64,000 nucleotides of DNA, from assembly GCA_019116525.1 (NCBI GenBank), contig DXBM01000010.1, positions 19,603 to 83,602 of the forward strand, written 5' to 3'. The notes beneath the pieces were generated by a model, which was not told where the DNA came from, ran no database searches, and saw only the letters and a program-made list of their open reading frames with translations. This DNA comes from Candidatus Olsenella pullistercoris (lineage in GTDB: Bacteria; Actinomycetota; Coriobacteriia; Coriobacteriales; Atopobiaceae). Below are positions 50,611 to 58,825 of the stretch, one piece after another (within the stretch, counting starts at the first letter, position 1; every line of letters starts with the position of its first letter). The translations under genes were made by a program, and so were the position numbers.

Positions 50611-53442
50611 GTGGCAAAGAACGAGTACAAGCAGACGACCAACCTGCCCAGCACGGACTTCCCGATGCGCGCGGGGCTGCCGGCCAACGAGCCAAAGCGC
50701 CTGGCGATGTGGGAGGAGAACCAAGTCTACGAGCAGATGATCGCCAAGAACGAGGGGCACGAGAAGTTCGTTCTGCACGACGGCCCCCCGTACGCCAACG
50801 GCCCCATCCACCTCGGCCACGCCCAGAACAAGATCTCCAAGGACATCATCAACCGCTACTGGTCCATGCGCGGCTATCAGACGCCCTACGTCCCTGGCTG
50901 GGACTGCCACGGCCAGCCCATCGAGCACAAGGTCGAGACCATGCTCGGCACGGAGAAGTTCAACCAGCTCCCCACCGAGAAGATCCGCGAGCTCTGCCGC
51001 AAGATGGCCGTCGAGCAGGTAGACACGCAGCGCCAGGGCTTCAAGCGCCTCGGCGTGCTCGGCGAGTGGGACAACCCCTACCTCACCTACGTCAACGACT
51101 ACGACGCCACCGACGTCGAGATCTTCAAGGCGATCTTCGATGCCGGCGCGATCACGCAGGGCTCCAAGCCCGTCCACTGGTGCTCGCACTGCCACACGGC
51201 CCTCGCCGAGGCCGAGATCGAGTACGGCGACGAGGTCAGCCCCGCCATCTTCGTGCGCTTTGAGATGACCACCGTGCCCGAGGGCCTCGAGGCATGGGCC
51301 GATCGCCTCTTCGTTGACATCTGGACCACCACGCCCTGGACGCTCCCCGCCGACGACGCCGTGATCCTGCACCCGGAGGCCACCTACGTCGCGCTCGTCC
51401 ACGAGGGGCGCGCCGAGATCGTGGCCGAGGCGCTCGCGTCCCGCCTCGTGGAGAAGTTTGGCTACGGCGAGCTCGAGCTCGTGCGTGGCGCTGACGGCGA
51501 GCCCTGGCGCGCCACCGGCGAGGCGCTCGCTCACAACCGCTACAAGCAGCCCATCTTCGGCGACCAGGGCGAGACGGGCGAGTTCATCTACGCCGACTAC
51601 GTCACCCTCGACGACGGCACGGGCATCGTTCACTGCGCGCCTGGCCACGGCGTGGACGACTACCTCGCCGGCCAGAAGTTCGGCATCCCCACGGTCATGC
51701 CGGTCGACGACGACGGCCGCTTCTTCGTTGGCGACAAGATCGGCACGGGCGGCCCGTGGTCCGGCATGGAGGTCACCGAGGCCAACCCCAAGATCATCGA
51801 GTGGCTGCGCGAGCGCGACATGCTGATCCTCCACGAGGACATCAACCACAGCTACCCGCACTGCTGGCGCTGCAAGGAGCCGGTCATCTTCCGTGCCACG
51901 AGCCAGTGGTTCGTCTCGATGGACAAGCCGCTCCGCGGCGGCAAGAGCCTCCGCGAGCAGGCGCTCGAGGAGCTCTCGAAGGTCCAGTTCTATCCGGGGC
52001 ACGCCATCAAGCGCATCGGCTCGATGGTCGAGGGCCGTCCCGACTGGTGCATCAGCCGCCAGCGCAACTGGGGCGTCCCCATCCCGGCCTTCACCTGCCA
52101 GGACTGCGGCGAGACGGTCATGAACGACGACACGCTCGACGCCGTGATCGAGCTCTTCCGCACCAAGGGCTCCGACGCCTGGTTCACCGACGACCCGGCG
52201 AGCTACCTCGGCGACGCCTGCGTGTGCCCCAGATGTGGCGGGCACCACCTCAAGGCCAACCGCGACATCCTGGACGTGTGGTGGGACTCCGGCGTCTCCC
52301 ACACCGCCGTCTGCCGCCACCGCGACTACCTCAAGTTCCCGGCCGACATGTACCTTGAGGGCTCCGACCAGCACCGCGGCTGGTTCATGAGCTCGCTCAT
52401 GACCTCCGTGGGCGCCTACGGCGTGGCGCCGTACAAGTCCGTGGTCTCCCAGGGCTTCACGCTCGACGGCCAGGGCCGCAAGATGTCCAAGTCGCTCGGC
52501 AACGTCATCGACCCCAACGCCGAGTGCGACACCCGCGGCGCCGACATCCTGCGCCTGTGGGTCACCTCCGTCGATACCTCCAACGACATCCCCTGCGACG
52601 GCACGATCCTCGACCACGTGGGCGAGGCCTACCGCCGCTTCCGCAACACCCTGCGCTTCCTGCTTGGTGAGATCGAGGGCCAGTTTGACCCGGCGACCGA
52701 CGCCGTGCCCTACGACGAGCTCCTCCCGTACGACAAGCTCACGCTCGCGCGCCTGTGCCAGGTCCACGACCAGGTGAGCGCCGCCTACGAGTCCTATCGC
52801 TTCAACGTGGTCTACCGAACGCTCTACGACTACGTGATCACGGAGCTGTCCAACGGCTACCTCAACGCCACCAAGGACCGCGTCTACTGTGACGAGAGGG
52901 ACTCCTTCGAGCGCAGGAGCGCGCTCACGGTGTGGGCGCAGATCCTCTCGATGCTCGTCCACGACCTTCAGCCCATCCTCGTCTACACCTGCGACGAGGT
53001 CATGGCCTACCTTCCCGCCTCGCTGCGCGACGGGCAGGAGTTCGCGGCCCTTCTCGACTGGTACCTGGCGCCCTGGTCGGCCGAGGAGTACGAGCGCTAC
53101 CTCGGCGCCTACGACGCCGTGGTCGAGGCCCGCGCCGCGTTCACCAAGGCCTATGAGACCGCCCTCGCCGACGGGGTCCTCGCCGAGAAGACCACGCAGG
53201 CCGCCCGCGCTGAGCTGACGGCGCCGGCCGAGGCCTACGCGCTGCTCACCGGCGAGCTTGGCTGCGACCTCGCCGAGCCCTTCGTGTGCTCCGAGGTCAC
53301 GGTCTCCGAGGGCTCTGAGCTCTCCTGCGCCGTCGAGCCCGCCCACGGCGAGAAGTGCCCGCGCTGCTGGAACTTCCGCGACCTCGGCGAGGACGGTCTG
53401 TGCGAGCGCTGCGGCCACGCCGTCGCCGCGCTCGGCGAGTAG
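50611..53442 (+). CDS. ileS: Isoleucyl-tRNA synthetase
   Basis: 'LHDGPPYANGPIHLGHAQNKISKDIINRYWSMRGYQTPYVPGWDCHGQPIEHKVE', 'KMSKSLGNVIDP', C-terminal zinc-binding region; GTG start at 50611 after 'aaggaggaagc'. Confidence 0.96.
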   Translation: MAKNEYKQTTNLPSTDFPMRAGLPANEPKRLAMWEENQVYEQMIAKNEGHEKFVLHDGPPYANGPIHLGHAQNKISKDIINRYWSMRGYQTPYVPGWDCHGQPIEHKVETMLGTEKFNQLPTEKIRELCRKMAVEQVDTQRQGFKRLGVLGEWDNPYLTYVNDYDATDVEIFKAIFDAGAITQGSKPVHWCSHCHTALAEAEIEYGDEVSPAIFVRFEMTTVPEGLEAWADRLFVDIWTTTPWTLPADDAVILHPEATYVALVHEGRAEIVAEALASRLVEKFGYGELELVRGADGEPWRATGEALAHNRYKQPIFGDQGETGEFIYADYVTLDDGTGIVHCAPGHGVDDYLAGQKFGIPTVMPVDDDGRFFVGDKIGTGGPWSGMEVTEANPKIIEWLRERDMLILHEDINHSYPHCWRCKEPVIFRATSQWFVSMDKPLRGGKSLREQALEELSKVQFYPGHAIKRIGSMVEGRPDWCISRQRNWGVPIPAFTCQDCGETVMNDDTLDAVIELFRTKGSDAWFTDDPASYLGDACVCPRCGGHHLKANRDILDVWWDSGVSHTAVCRHRDYLKFPADMYLEGSDQHRGWFMSSLMTSVGAYGVAPYKSVVSQGFTLDGQGRKMSKSLGNVIDPNAECDTRGADILRLWVTSVDTSNDIPCDGTILDHVGEAYRRFRNTLRFLLGEIEGQFDPATDAVPYDELLPYDKLTLARLCQVHDQVSAAYESYRFNVVYRTLYDYVITELSNGYLNATKDRVYCDERDSFERRSALTVWAQILSMLVHDLQPILVYTCDEVMAYLPASLRDGQEFAALLDWYLAPWSAEEYERYLGAYDAVVEARAAFTKAYETALADGVLAEKTTQAARAELTAPAEAYALLTGELGCDLAEPFVCSEVTVSEGSELSCAVEPAHGEKCPRCWNFRDLGEDGLCERCGHAVAALGE

Positions 53443-53464
53443 CCCCTTCGCGCACGCGTCAATC

Positions 53465-53506
53465 CCAAGGGCCCGGAGCCTCCGGTCGGAGCTTCGGGCC
53501 CTTTGC
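53465..53506 (+). terminator. Rho-independent terminator after ileS
   Basis: aagggcccggagc-ctccggtcgg-agcttcgggccctttg. Confidence 0.75.
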
Positions 53507-53580
53507 CGTAGGGGTGCCAGCCGCTGTCCTTTCGTCGCTCTATACTGAAGTCACAGCGAACCCTCGTGGAGAGGCCGGCC

Positions 53581-55023
53581 ATGGCAAAGCGCGACTCGAT
53601 CTTCATCAGCTACGCCCATGATGACGACAAGAACTCCAACAACTGGATCAGCCTCTTCAAGGACGTCCTCCAAAACGAGCTTGACATCCAGTCCGGCCAG
53701 CACGTGAACATCTTCTTTGACAAGGACGCCATCGACATCGGCGAGGAGTGGAAGCCCAAGATCGACAGGACCCTGGAGGAGCGGACCTCCCACTTCATCG
53801 CCTTCATTTCGATGGCATATCTCCACAGCGAGGTCTGTCTCTACGAGCTTGAGAAGATGCTCAGCGTCGAGCAGGCCCTCGGCGAGGCGGGCATGGTGCT
53901 GCCCATCTACTTCATCGGCAGCGGCCCCATGGAAGAGGTTGACAACCCGCTCATCAAGAGGGTCGTCGAGAAGAACTACTACGACTGGCGGCAGTTCCGC
54001 TACACCCCGCCCTCTGAGACGGAAATCCGCAAGAAGGTCGCGAAGGTCGTCAGCGTGATTCTTGAGCTCAGGGGCTCCGAGGCGGGCGCGGGTGCCCCCA
54101 AGGGCAAGGCGGGGCAACCCGTGGGCCGCCCCCTCTCGCGCAAGGCCGCCGAGCGTAAGCTCGCGACCATCAGCGGCTATGTTGCGCCGTCCAAGACCAT
54201 GGCGGCCGGCAACGATGACGTCTTCATCCGGCGCGAGTCCTGCTACGACGAGGTCTTCTCGCGCGCGGTGGACAACGCGCTGCGCCGCCACGAGGGCAAG
54301 GCGATCGTGCTCGACCTCGACTGCCGTGGCCACGAGCAGGCGCACCATCACCTTGACGTCCTAGGCGAGCGCGCCGCGCACCTTTTTGCGCGCGTCTCCA
54401 GGAAGGAGCTGCTTCCCGCGGAGGGGGGCGAGGCAGACCCCAACGTCACCTACTTTTGCCTGCCGCAGTCCGAGCGCTTCTTCGAGGAGCTCTGCGCCGT
54501 GTGGGAGACGAACGGCTTTCCCGCGCCGGACCTCATCTACTCGGACACCCTCTATCGCAAGGTGGACGACCTCGAGGACATGCTGGTCTCGCTGCGCCGC
54601 GGCTTTCTGAGCAAGACGGGCGGCGTCGTCTTCAAGTGCTTCGACGACGGAACCAAGATCTGCTATCCCGACGATGACGTGCTGCTCAACATCATCTACA
54701 AGACGGCGGACCTGCCGTTCGTCTCCGACCGCTTCAACGGACGCAAGATGCACGCCTCGCTCGCGCTGAGCGGCTACGGCTCGATTGCCTGCGAGTACCT
54801 CATCAATGACACCCTCGGCAAGAGCATCGACGAGCGTCTCGAGCTCTTCAGCGAGAGCTTTGCCTACCGGCTCAGCTACTTCGAGAAGCGCGCCGGAGAA
54901 GACTTCGCAAATGACGATGCCTACCTAGAGATGAAGCGCGACCTCAGGCATCTTCGCCTGCTGTTCTGCCGTGACGACTTCTTCTACGCGGAGACGAACA
55001 TGTTCCTCTCTGCGACCCGCTAA
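53581..55023 (+). CDS. TIR-domain protein with a C-terminal Rossmann/methyltransferase-like domain
   Basis: N-terminus 'DSIFISYAHDDDKNSNNWISLFKDVLQNEL...VNIFFDKDAIDIGEEWKPKIDRTLEERTSHFIAFISMAYLHSEVCLYELEKML', with the S-x-x-C-x-x-E region that holds the NADase Glu in TIR enzymes. C-terminus 'GKAIVLDLDCRGHEQAHHHL...DLIYSDTLYRKVDDLEDMLVSLRRGFLSKTGGVVFKCFDDGTKICYPDDDVL'. Confidence 0.8.
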   Translation: MAKRDSIFISYAHDDDKNSNNWISLFKDVLQNELDIQSGQHVNIFFDKDAIDIGEEWKPKIDRTLEERTSHFIAFISMAYLHSEVCLYELEKMLSVEQALGEAGMVLPIYFIGSGPMEEVDNPLIKRVVEKNYYDWRQFRYTPPSETEIRKKVAKVVSVILELRGSEAGAGAPKGKAGQPVGRPLSRKAAERKLATISGYVAPSKTMAAGNDDVFIRRESCYDEVFSRAVDNALRRHEGKAIVLDLDCRGHEQAHHHLDVLGERAAHLFARVSRKELLPAEGGEADPNVTYFCLPQSERFFEELCAVWETNGFPAPDLIYSDTLYRKVDDLEDMLVSLRRGFLSKTGGVVFKCFDDGTKICYPDDDVLLNIIYKTADLPFVSDRFNGRKMHASLALSGYGSIACEYLINDTLGKSIDERLELFSESFAYRLSYFEKRAGEDFANDDAYLEMKRDLRHLRLLFCRDDFFYAETNMFLSATR

Positions 55024-55032
55024 GGAGGATCC

Positions 55033-56607
55033 ATGAGCGTGACGTTTCGTCCCATGACGATCGAGGACTACGACGCGGCAGTCGCCCTGTGGAAGACCGA
55101 CGAGCACCTTGGCTTCTCCGAGTCCGACGAGCGTGCGAGGATCTCTCGCTACCTCGAGCGCAACGCGGGCTGCAGCTTTGTCGCCCTGGACGGCGAGAAG
55201 GTCGTGGGCACGGTACTTGCCGGAGAGGACGCCCGTCGCGGCTTCATCAACCACCTCTTCGTCCTGGAGGACCATCGCGGGCTGGGGATAGGCGGGTCAC
55301 TGGCCGCCCTGGCCGAGCGGGCCCTCGCCAAGACCTCCTCTACGAAGTCCTATGTCTTCGTGAAGCACGACAACGAGGCGGCGGCGCGCTTCTGGCAGCG
55401 GCGCGGGTACTACCTCTGCGACGACTTCTGCACGATGCGCCGCAGCCTCTCGGACGAGCCCTACGCTGCCTACGTTGAGCTTGACGAGGCCGGTGTCCGC
55501 GACTACCTCGTTTCTCACCAGCTCGCGCCTGCCGCGGCAGGGCTTTCCGTCGAAGAGTTTGGCGACGGAAACATGAACCACATCTTCCGCGTTTCCTGGG
55601 ACGACGCCTCGCTCATCGTGAAGCAGTCCATGCCCCACGGAAAGATTGACGTCACGTGCTTCGAGCCCGTCTGCAGGGGCGTCTTTGAGAGCCGCTACGT
55701 CAGCTTCTATGAGAAGGTCATCCCCGAGATGATCGAGGGTCGCTTGCTCGCAGACGAGACCATGGCGCTCTCCGTCTACAGGGACTACTCGGGTTTCTCG
55801 ACGCTTCGCCGGGAGCTCATGGCAGGCCGCGCGGTTAGTGGCTTCGGAGACTTCTGTGGCCGCTACCTTGCTCGCGAGCTTTTCCACTCCTCCGTTCTGG
55901 GGCTGGGCATCGAGCGCAAGAAGCAGCTCGAGCCCTCCTTCTCGAACCTTCGCTCGCGCAAGCTCACCGAGGACTACATCCTTGTGAGCCCCTTCTTTGA
56001 CTCCCCGGACAACTGCGTCGACGCCGTCTCGCGTCTGCTCGTCGAGCCCCTGTGGGAGGACGTCGAGGTCGCGGGCGCCGCAAGGCTGCTCGCGATGGAC
56101 TTCGTCTCGAACAAGCAGTGCCTCATCCACGGCGACTTCCATCCCGGCAACCTCTTTGTTGGCGAGAGGGACTTCATTGTCTCCGACTTTGACTTTGCCA
56201 GCTGGGGCCCCGTTGCCTACGACCTTGGCACCATGGTCGGCAACCTGGTGCTCTCGCACCGCACGCAGCGCGAGGGGAGGGGGAACCCTGACGCAGTGCG
56301 CGCGAGCATCTGCTGCGAGATCGCTTCCATCTACGACAGCTTTGAGGAGGAGCTCGAGCGACTTGTCCCGGAGCTGAGCGCTGCCGCCGTTCGGCGCTTC
56401 TGTGAGGGCGTCTTTGTCCGGTCGCTCGGCTACGCCGGCTGCACCGTGGCCGGTCGCAGCTACGGATACTGCCGCTTCCCTGAGATCACCTCTATCAATG
56501 ATGACGACATCCGTGCTAAGGTGCTCACAGCGCTGCTCGACGATGTCCGTTTCTTGCTGCTCGACGCCCATGACGCGAGCGAGCTTGTCGAGCGCCTCTG
56601 TCGCTGA
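55033..56607 (+). CDS. GNAT acetyltransferase fused to a 5-methylthioribose kinase (MtnK)-like kinase
   Basis: GNAT 'INHLFVLEDHRGLGIGGSLAALAERALAKT...NEAAARFWQRRGYYLCDDF'. Kinase 'LSVEEFGDGNMNHIFRVSWDDASLIVKQSMPHGK...CLIHGDFHPGNLFVGERDFIVSDFDFASWGPVAYDLGTMVGNLVLS' follows the MtnK pattern. RBS aaggagg. Confidence 0.83.
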   Translation: MSVTFRPMTIEDYDAAVALWKTDEHLGFSESDERARISRYLERNAGCSFVALDGEKVVGTVLAGEDARRGFINHLFVLEDHRGLGIGGSLAALAERALAKTSSTKSYVFVKHDNEAAARFWQRRGYYLCDDFCTMRRSLSDEPYAAYVELDEAGVRDYLVSHQLAPAAAGLSVEEFGDGNMNHIFRVSWDDASLIVKQSMPHGKIDVTCFEPVCRGVFESRYVSFYEKVIPEMIEGRLLADETMALSVYRDYSGFSTLRRELMAGRAVSGFGDFCGRYLARELFHSSVLGLGIERKKQLEPSFSNLRSRKLTEDYILVSPFFDSPDNCVDAVSRLLVEPLWEDVEVAGAARLLAMDFVSNKQCLIHGDFHPGNLFVGERDFIVSDFDFASWGPVAYDLGTMVGNLVLSHRTQREGRGNPDAVRASICCEIASIYDSFEEELERLVPELSAAAVRRFCEGVFVRSLGYAGCTVAGRSYGYCRFPEITSINDDDIRAKVLTALLDDVRFLLLDAHDASELVERLCR

Positions 56608-56619
56608 GGAGGGAATGAC

Positions 56620-57114
56620 ATGGCCGAAATGGAGAAGATCGCGAGCTTCCAGGTGAACCACCTGACGCTCGAGCCGGGCGTGTACGTGAGCCGCATCGAC
56701 CGCGACCCGGAGACCGGGGCCGTCACCACGACCTTTGACATTCGCCTGACCTCGCCCAACCGCGAGCCCGTCCTGAACACGGCCGAGTGCCACACGCTCG
56801 AGCATCTCGGTGCCACCTACCTGCGCAACCATCCCACGTGGGCCTCGCGCATCGTGTACTTTGGACCGATGGGGTGTCGCACCGGCTGCTACCTTGTGGT
56901 CTTTGGCGAGGTGACGAGCGAGGAGATTCTGCCGCTCGTCCGTGGGCTCTTCGAGTTCGTGCGCGACTTCGAGGGTGAGATCCCGGGTGCCCGCCCCGAG
57001 GAGTGCGGCAACTACCTTGACCAGAACCTCGGCATGGCAAAGTGGGTCGCTCGCCGCTACCTCGAGCGGGACCTCGATCGGCCCGACGGCGCCCGTACGC
57101 GCTACGGCGCATAG
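56620..57114 (+). CDS. luxS: S-ribosylhomocysteine lyase LuxS
   Basis: 'ASFQVNHLTLEPGVYVSRID...LNTAECHTLEHLGATYLRN...VYFGPMGCRTGCYLV' with the HxxEH zinc motif. Confidence 0.95.
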   Translation: MAEMEKIASFQVNHLTLEPGVYVSRIDRDPETGAVTTTFDIRLTSPNREPVLNTAECHTLEHLGATYLRNHPTWASRIVYFGPMGCRTGCYLVVFGEVTSEEILPLVRGLFEFVRDFEGEIPGARPEECGNYLDQNLGMAKWVARRYLERDLDRPDGARTRYGA

Positions 57115-57123
57115 GCGGCAGCG

Positions 57124-57636
57124 TTGGCATCCTCTGACCTTAGGCGCGCGCGCCTGGCACGGCTTGCGCTGTTCGTGCTCGTTGCCGCTGCCGTCGTTCT
57201 TCTCGACCAGCTGAGCAAGGCCGCCGCGCGCGCCGAGCTTGTGCCGGGCGAGCCCGTGACGCTCATTCCCGGCGTCATTGACCTCTCGCTCATCTACAAC
57301 ACCGGCGCCGCCTTCTCGCTCGGCGAGGGAGCGGGACCCCTCTTCGTGTTCATTGCCGCCGTCATCTGCGGGGCGGGGCTCTGGGTCGCGTGGAGGCGTC
57401 CGGACGTGCCGATGCCGCTGCTTTTGACCGTGGCCTGCGTCGCCGGGGGAGGCGTGGGCAACGCCATCGACCGCGTTGCCCTCGGTGCCGTGACCGACTT
57501 CTTCAAGACCACCTTCATGGACTTCGCCATCTTCAACGTGGCGGACATCTTCGTCACCTGCGGGGTGCCGATAGCCCTCGTCCTGTGGTGGCGATGGGAC
57601 GTCGAGCACGAGCGCGCGGCCGCCGCGGGGGAGTGA
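57124..57636 (+). CDS. lspA: Lipoprotein signal peptidase
   Basis: 'LLDQLSKAAARAELVPGEPVTLIPGVIDLSLIYNTGAAFSLGEG...GGVGNAIDRVALGAVTDFF..FAIFNVADIFVTCGV'; TTG start at 57124. Confidence 0.93.
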   Translation: MASSDLRRARLARLALFVLVAAAVVLLDQLSKAAARAELVPGEPVTLIPGVIDLSLIYNTGAAFSLGEGAGPLFVFIAAVICGAGLWVAWRRPDVPMPLLLTVACVAGGGVGNAIDRVALGAVTDFFKTTFMDFAIFNVADIFVTCGVPIALVLWWRWDVEHERAAAAGE

Positions 57637-57667
57637 GCGTTTCCGTGCCCACGTTCTTCTCGCCTTC

Positions 57668-57747
57668 GAATAACACGCAGAATCAGGTACAACTATCTAT
57701 ATCCCCAGTTGTTTTTTCGGGGAAACCCGGATTCTGCATGTTATTAC
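57668..57747. repeat. Long imperfect palindrome with an internal hairpin and T-run
   Basis: gaataacacgcagaatcaggt ... cccggattctgcatgttattac; internal acaact...agttgttttttc. Confidence 0.75.
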
Positions 57748-57778
57748 TCGCCAGACACCCCCGAGGAGGTGCGCGCCC

Positions 57779-58810
57779 ATGCCAGCTCGAGTCGTGAACC
57801 TGCTCGTGGGGCCCGACGCCGACGGCATGCGGCTCGACGCCTTTCTCGCCACGGGCGAGGGCATGCCGTCGCGCTCTGCCTGCGCCAAGCTCGTGGAGGA
57901 GGGCTCCGTCACCATCAACGGCACCCTTGCCACGTCAAAGTCCGAGAAGGTCCTTCTGGGCGACCGCGTGAGCGCGACCGTCGAGGAGCAGGAGGCGCCG
58001 GCAGGGCCGATCGTCCCCAACCCCTACATCCCGCTTGACATCCGCTTTGAGGACGACCACCTCATCGTGCTCTCCAAGCAGGCGGGGCTCGTCTGCCACC
58101 CGAGCCCCGGGCACGTGGACGACACGCTGGCCAACGCGCTCGTGGCGCACTGCGGCTACGCCCACCTCGGCATGCTCCAGGGCGAGGAGCGCCCCGGCAT
58201 CGTGCACCGGCTCGACATGGACACCACCGGCCTCATGGTGGCCGCCAAGGACGACGAGACGCAGCGCGCCCTGCAGGACCTCATCCGCCTGCGCGTGCTC
58301 GACCGCCGCTACGTCACGCTCGTGCACGGGCCCATCGCCCACGACGAGGGCACCATCGAGACGGGCATCGCCCGCTCATCTCGTGACCGCCTGCGCATGG
58401 CGGTCTCCTCGGCGCCCGGGGCGCGCGAGGCCATCACCACGTTCCGGGTGCTCGAGCGCTTTGAGGCGGGGAGGCGCGACGAGGGCTACACCCTCATCGA
58501 GTGCCACCTCTACACCGGCCGCACGCACCAGATACGCGTTCACCTCCGCCACGTGGGCCACCCGCTCGTGGGGGACCAGCTCTACGGCCGCGGCGACGCC
58601 CGGCTGAACCTCGGCCTCGCCCGACAGTTCCTCCACTCGTGGCACATCCGCTTCGACCACCCCGTATCGGGAGAGACGATAGAGCTTGCCGATCGGCTCC
58701 CGGACGACCTGCTCTCTGTACTAGAATCACTCGCCGACAGGTCCATGGGCCGCACGGCGGCGGGCGAGAAGATCTGCCCGGCGCTCTGGCCCGCGGACGG
58801 GACCAACTGA
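57779..58810 (+). CDS. RluA/RluD-family 23S rRNA pseudouridine synthase
   Basis: S4-like N-terminus; 'PGIVHRLDMDTTGLMVAAKDDETQRALQDL...YTGRTHQIRVHLRHVGHPLVGDQLYG'. Confidence 0.94.
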   Translation: MPARVVNLLVGPDADGMRLDAFLATGEGMPSRSACAKLVEEGSVTINGTLATSKSEKVLLGDRVSATVEEQEAPAGPIVPNPYIPLDIRFEDDHLIVLSKQAGLVCHPSPGHVDDTLANALVAHCGYAHLGMLQGEERPGIVHRLDMDTTGLMVAAKDDETQRALQDLIRLRVLDRRYVTLVHGPIAHDEGTIETGIARSSRDRLRMAVSSAPGAREAITTFRVLERFEAGRRDEGYTLIECHLYTGRTHQIRVHLRHVGHPLVGDQLYGRGDARLNLGLARQFLHSWHIRFDHPVSGETIELADRLPDDLLSVLESLADRSMGRTAAGEKICPALWPADGTN

Positions 58811-58825
58811 CCCAAGGGAACGCCC

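Noticed and set aside
50329-53418. 1029-aa minus-strand ORF opposite ileS
   Set aside because: Shadow ORF; low-complexity Leu/Val/Gly/His-rich translation, while the + strand encodes a clear IleRS.
55297-57609. 770-aa minus-strand ORF across the GNAT-kinase, luxS and lspA genes
   Set aside because: Shadow ORF; conserved motifs are on the + strand.
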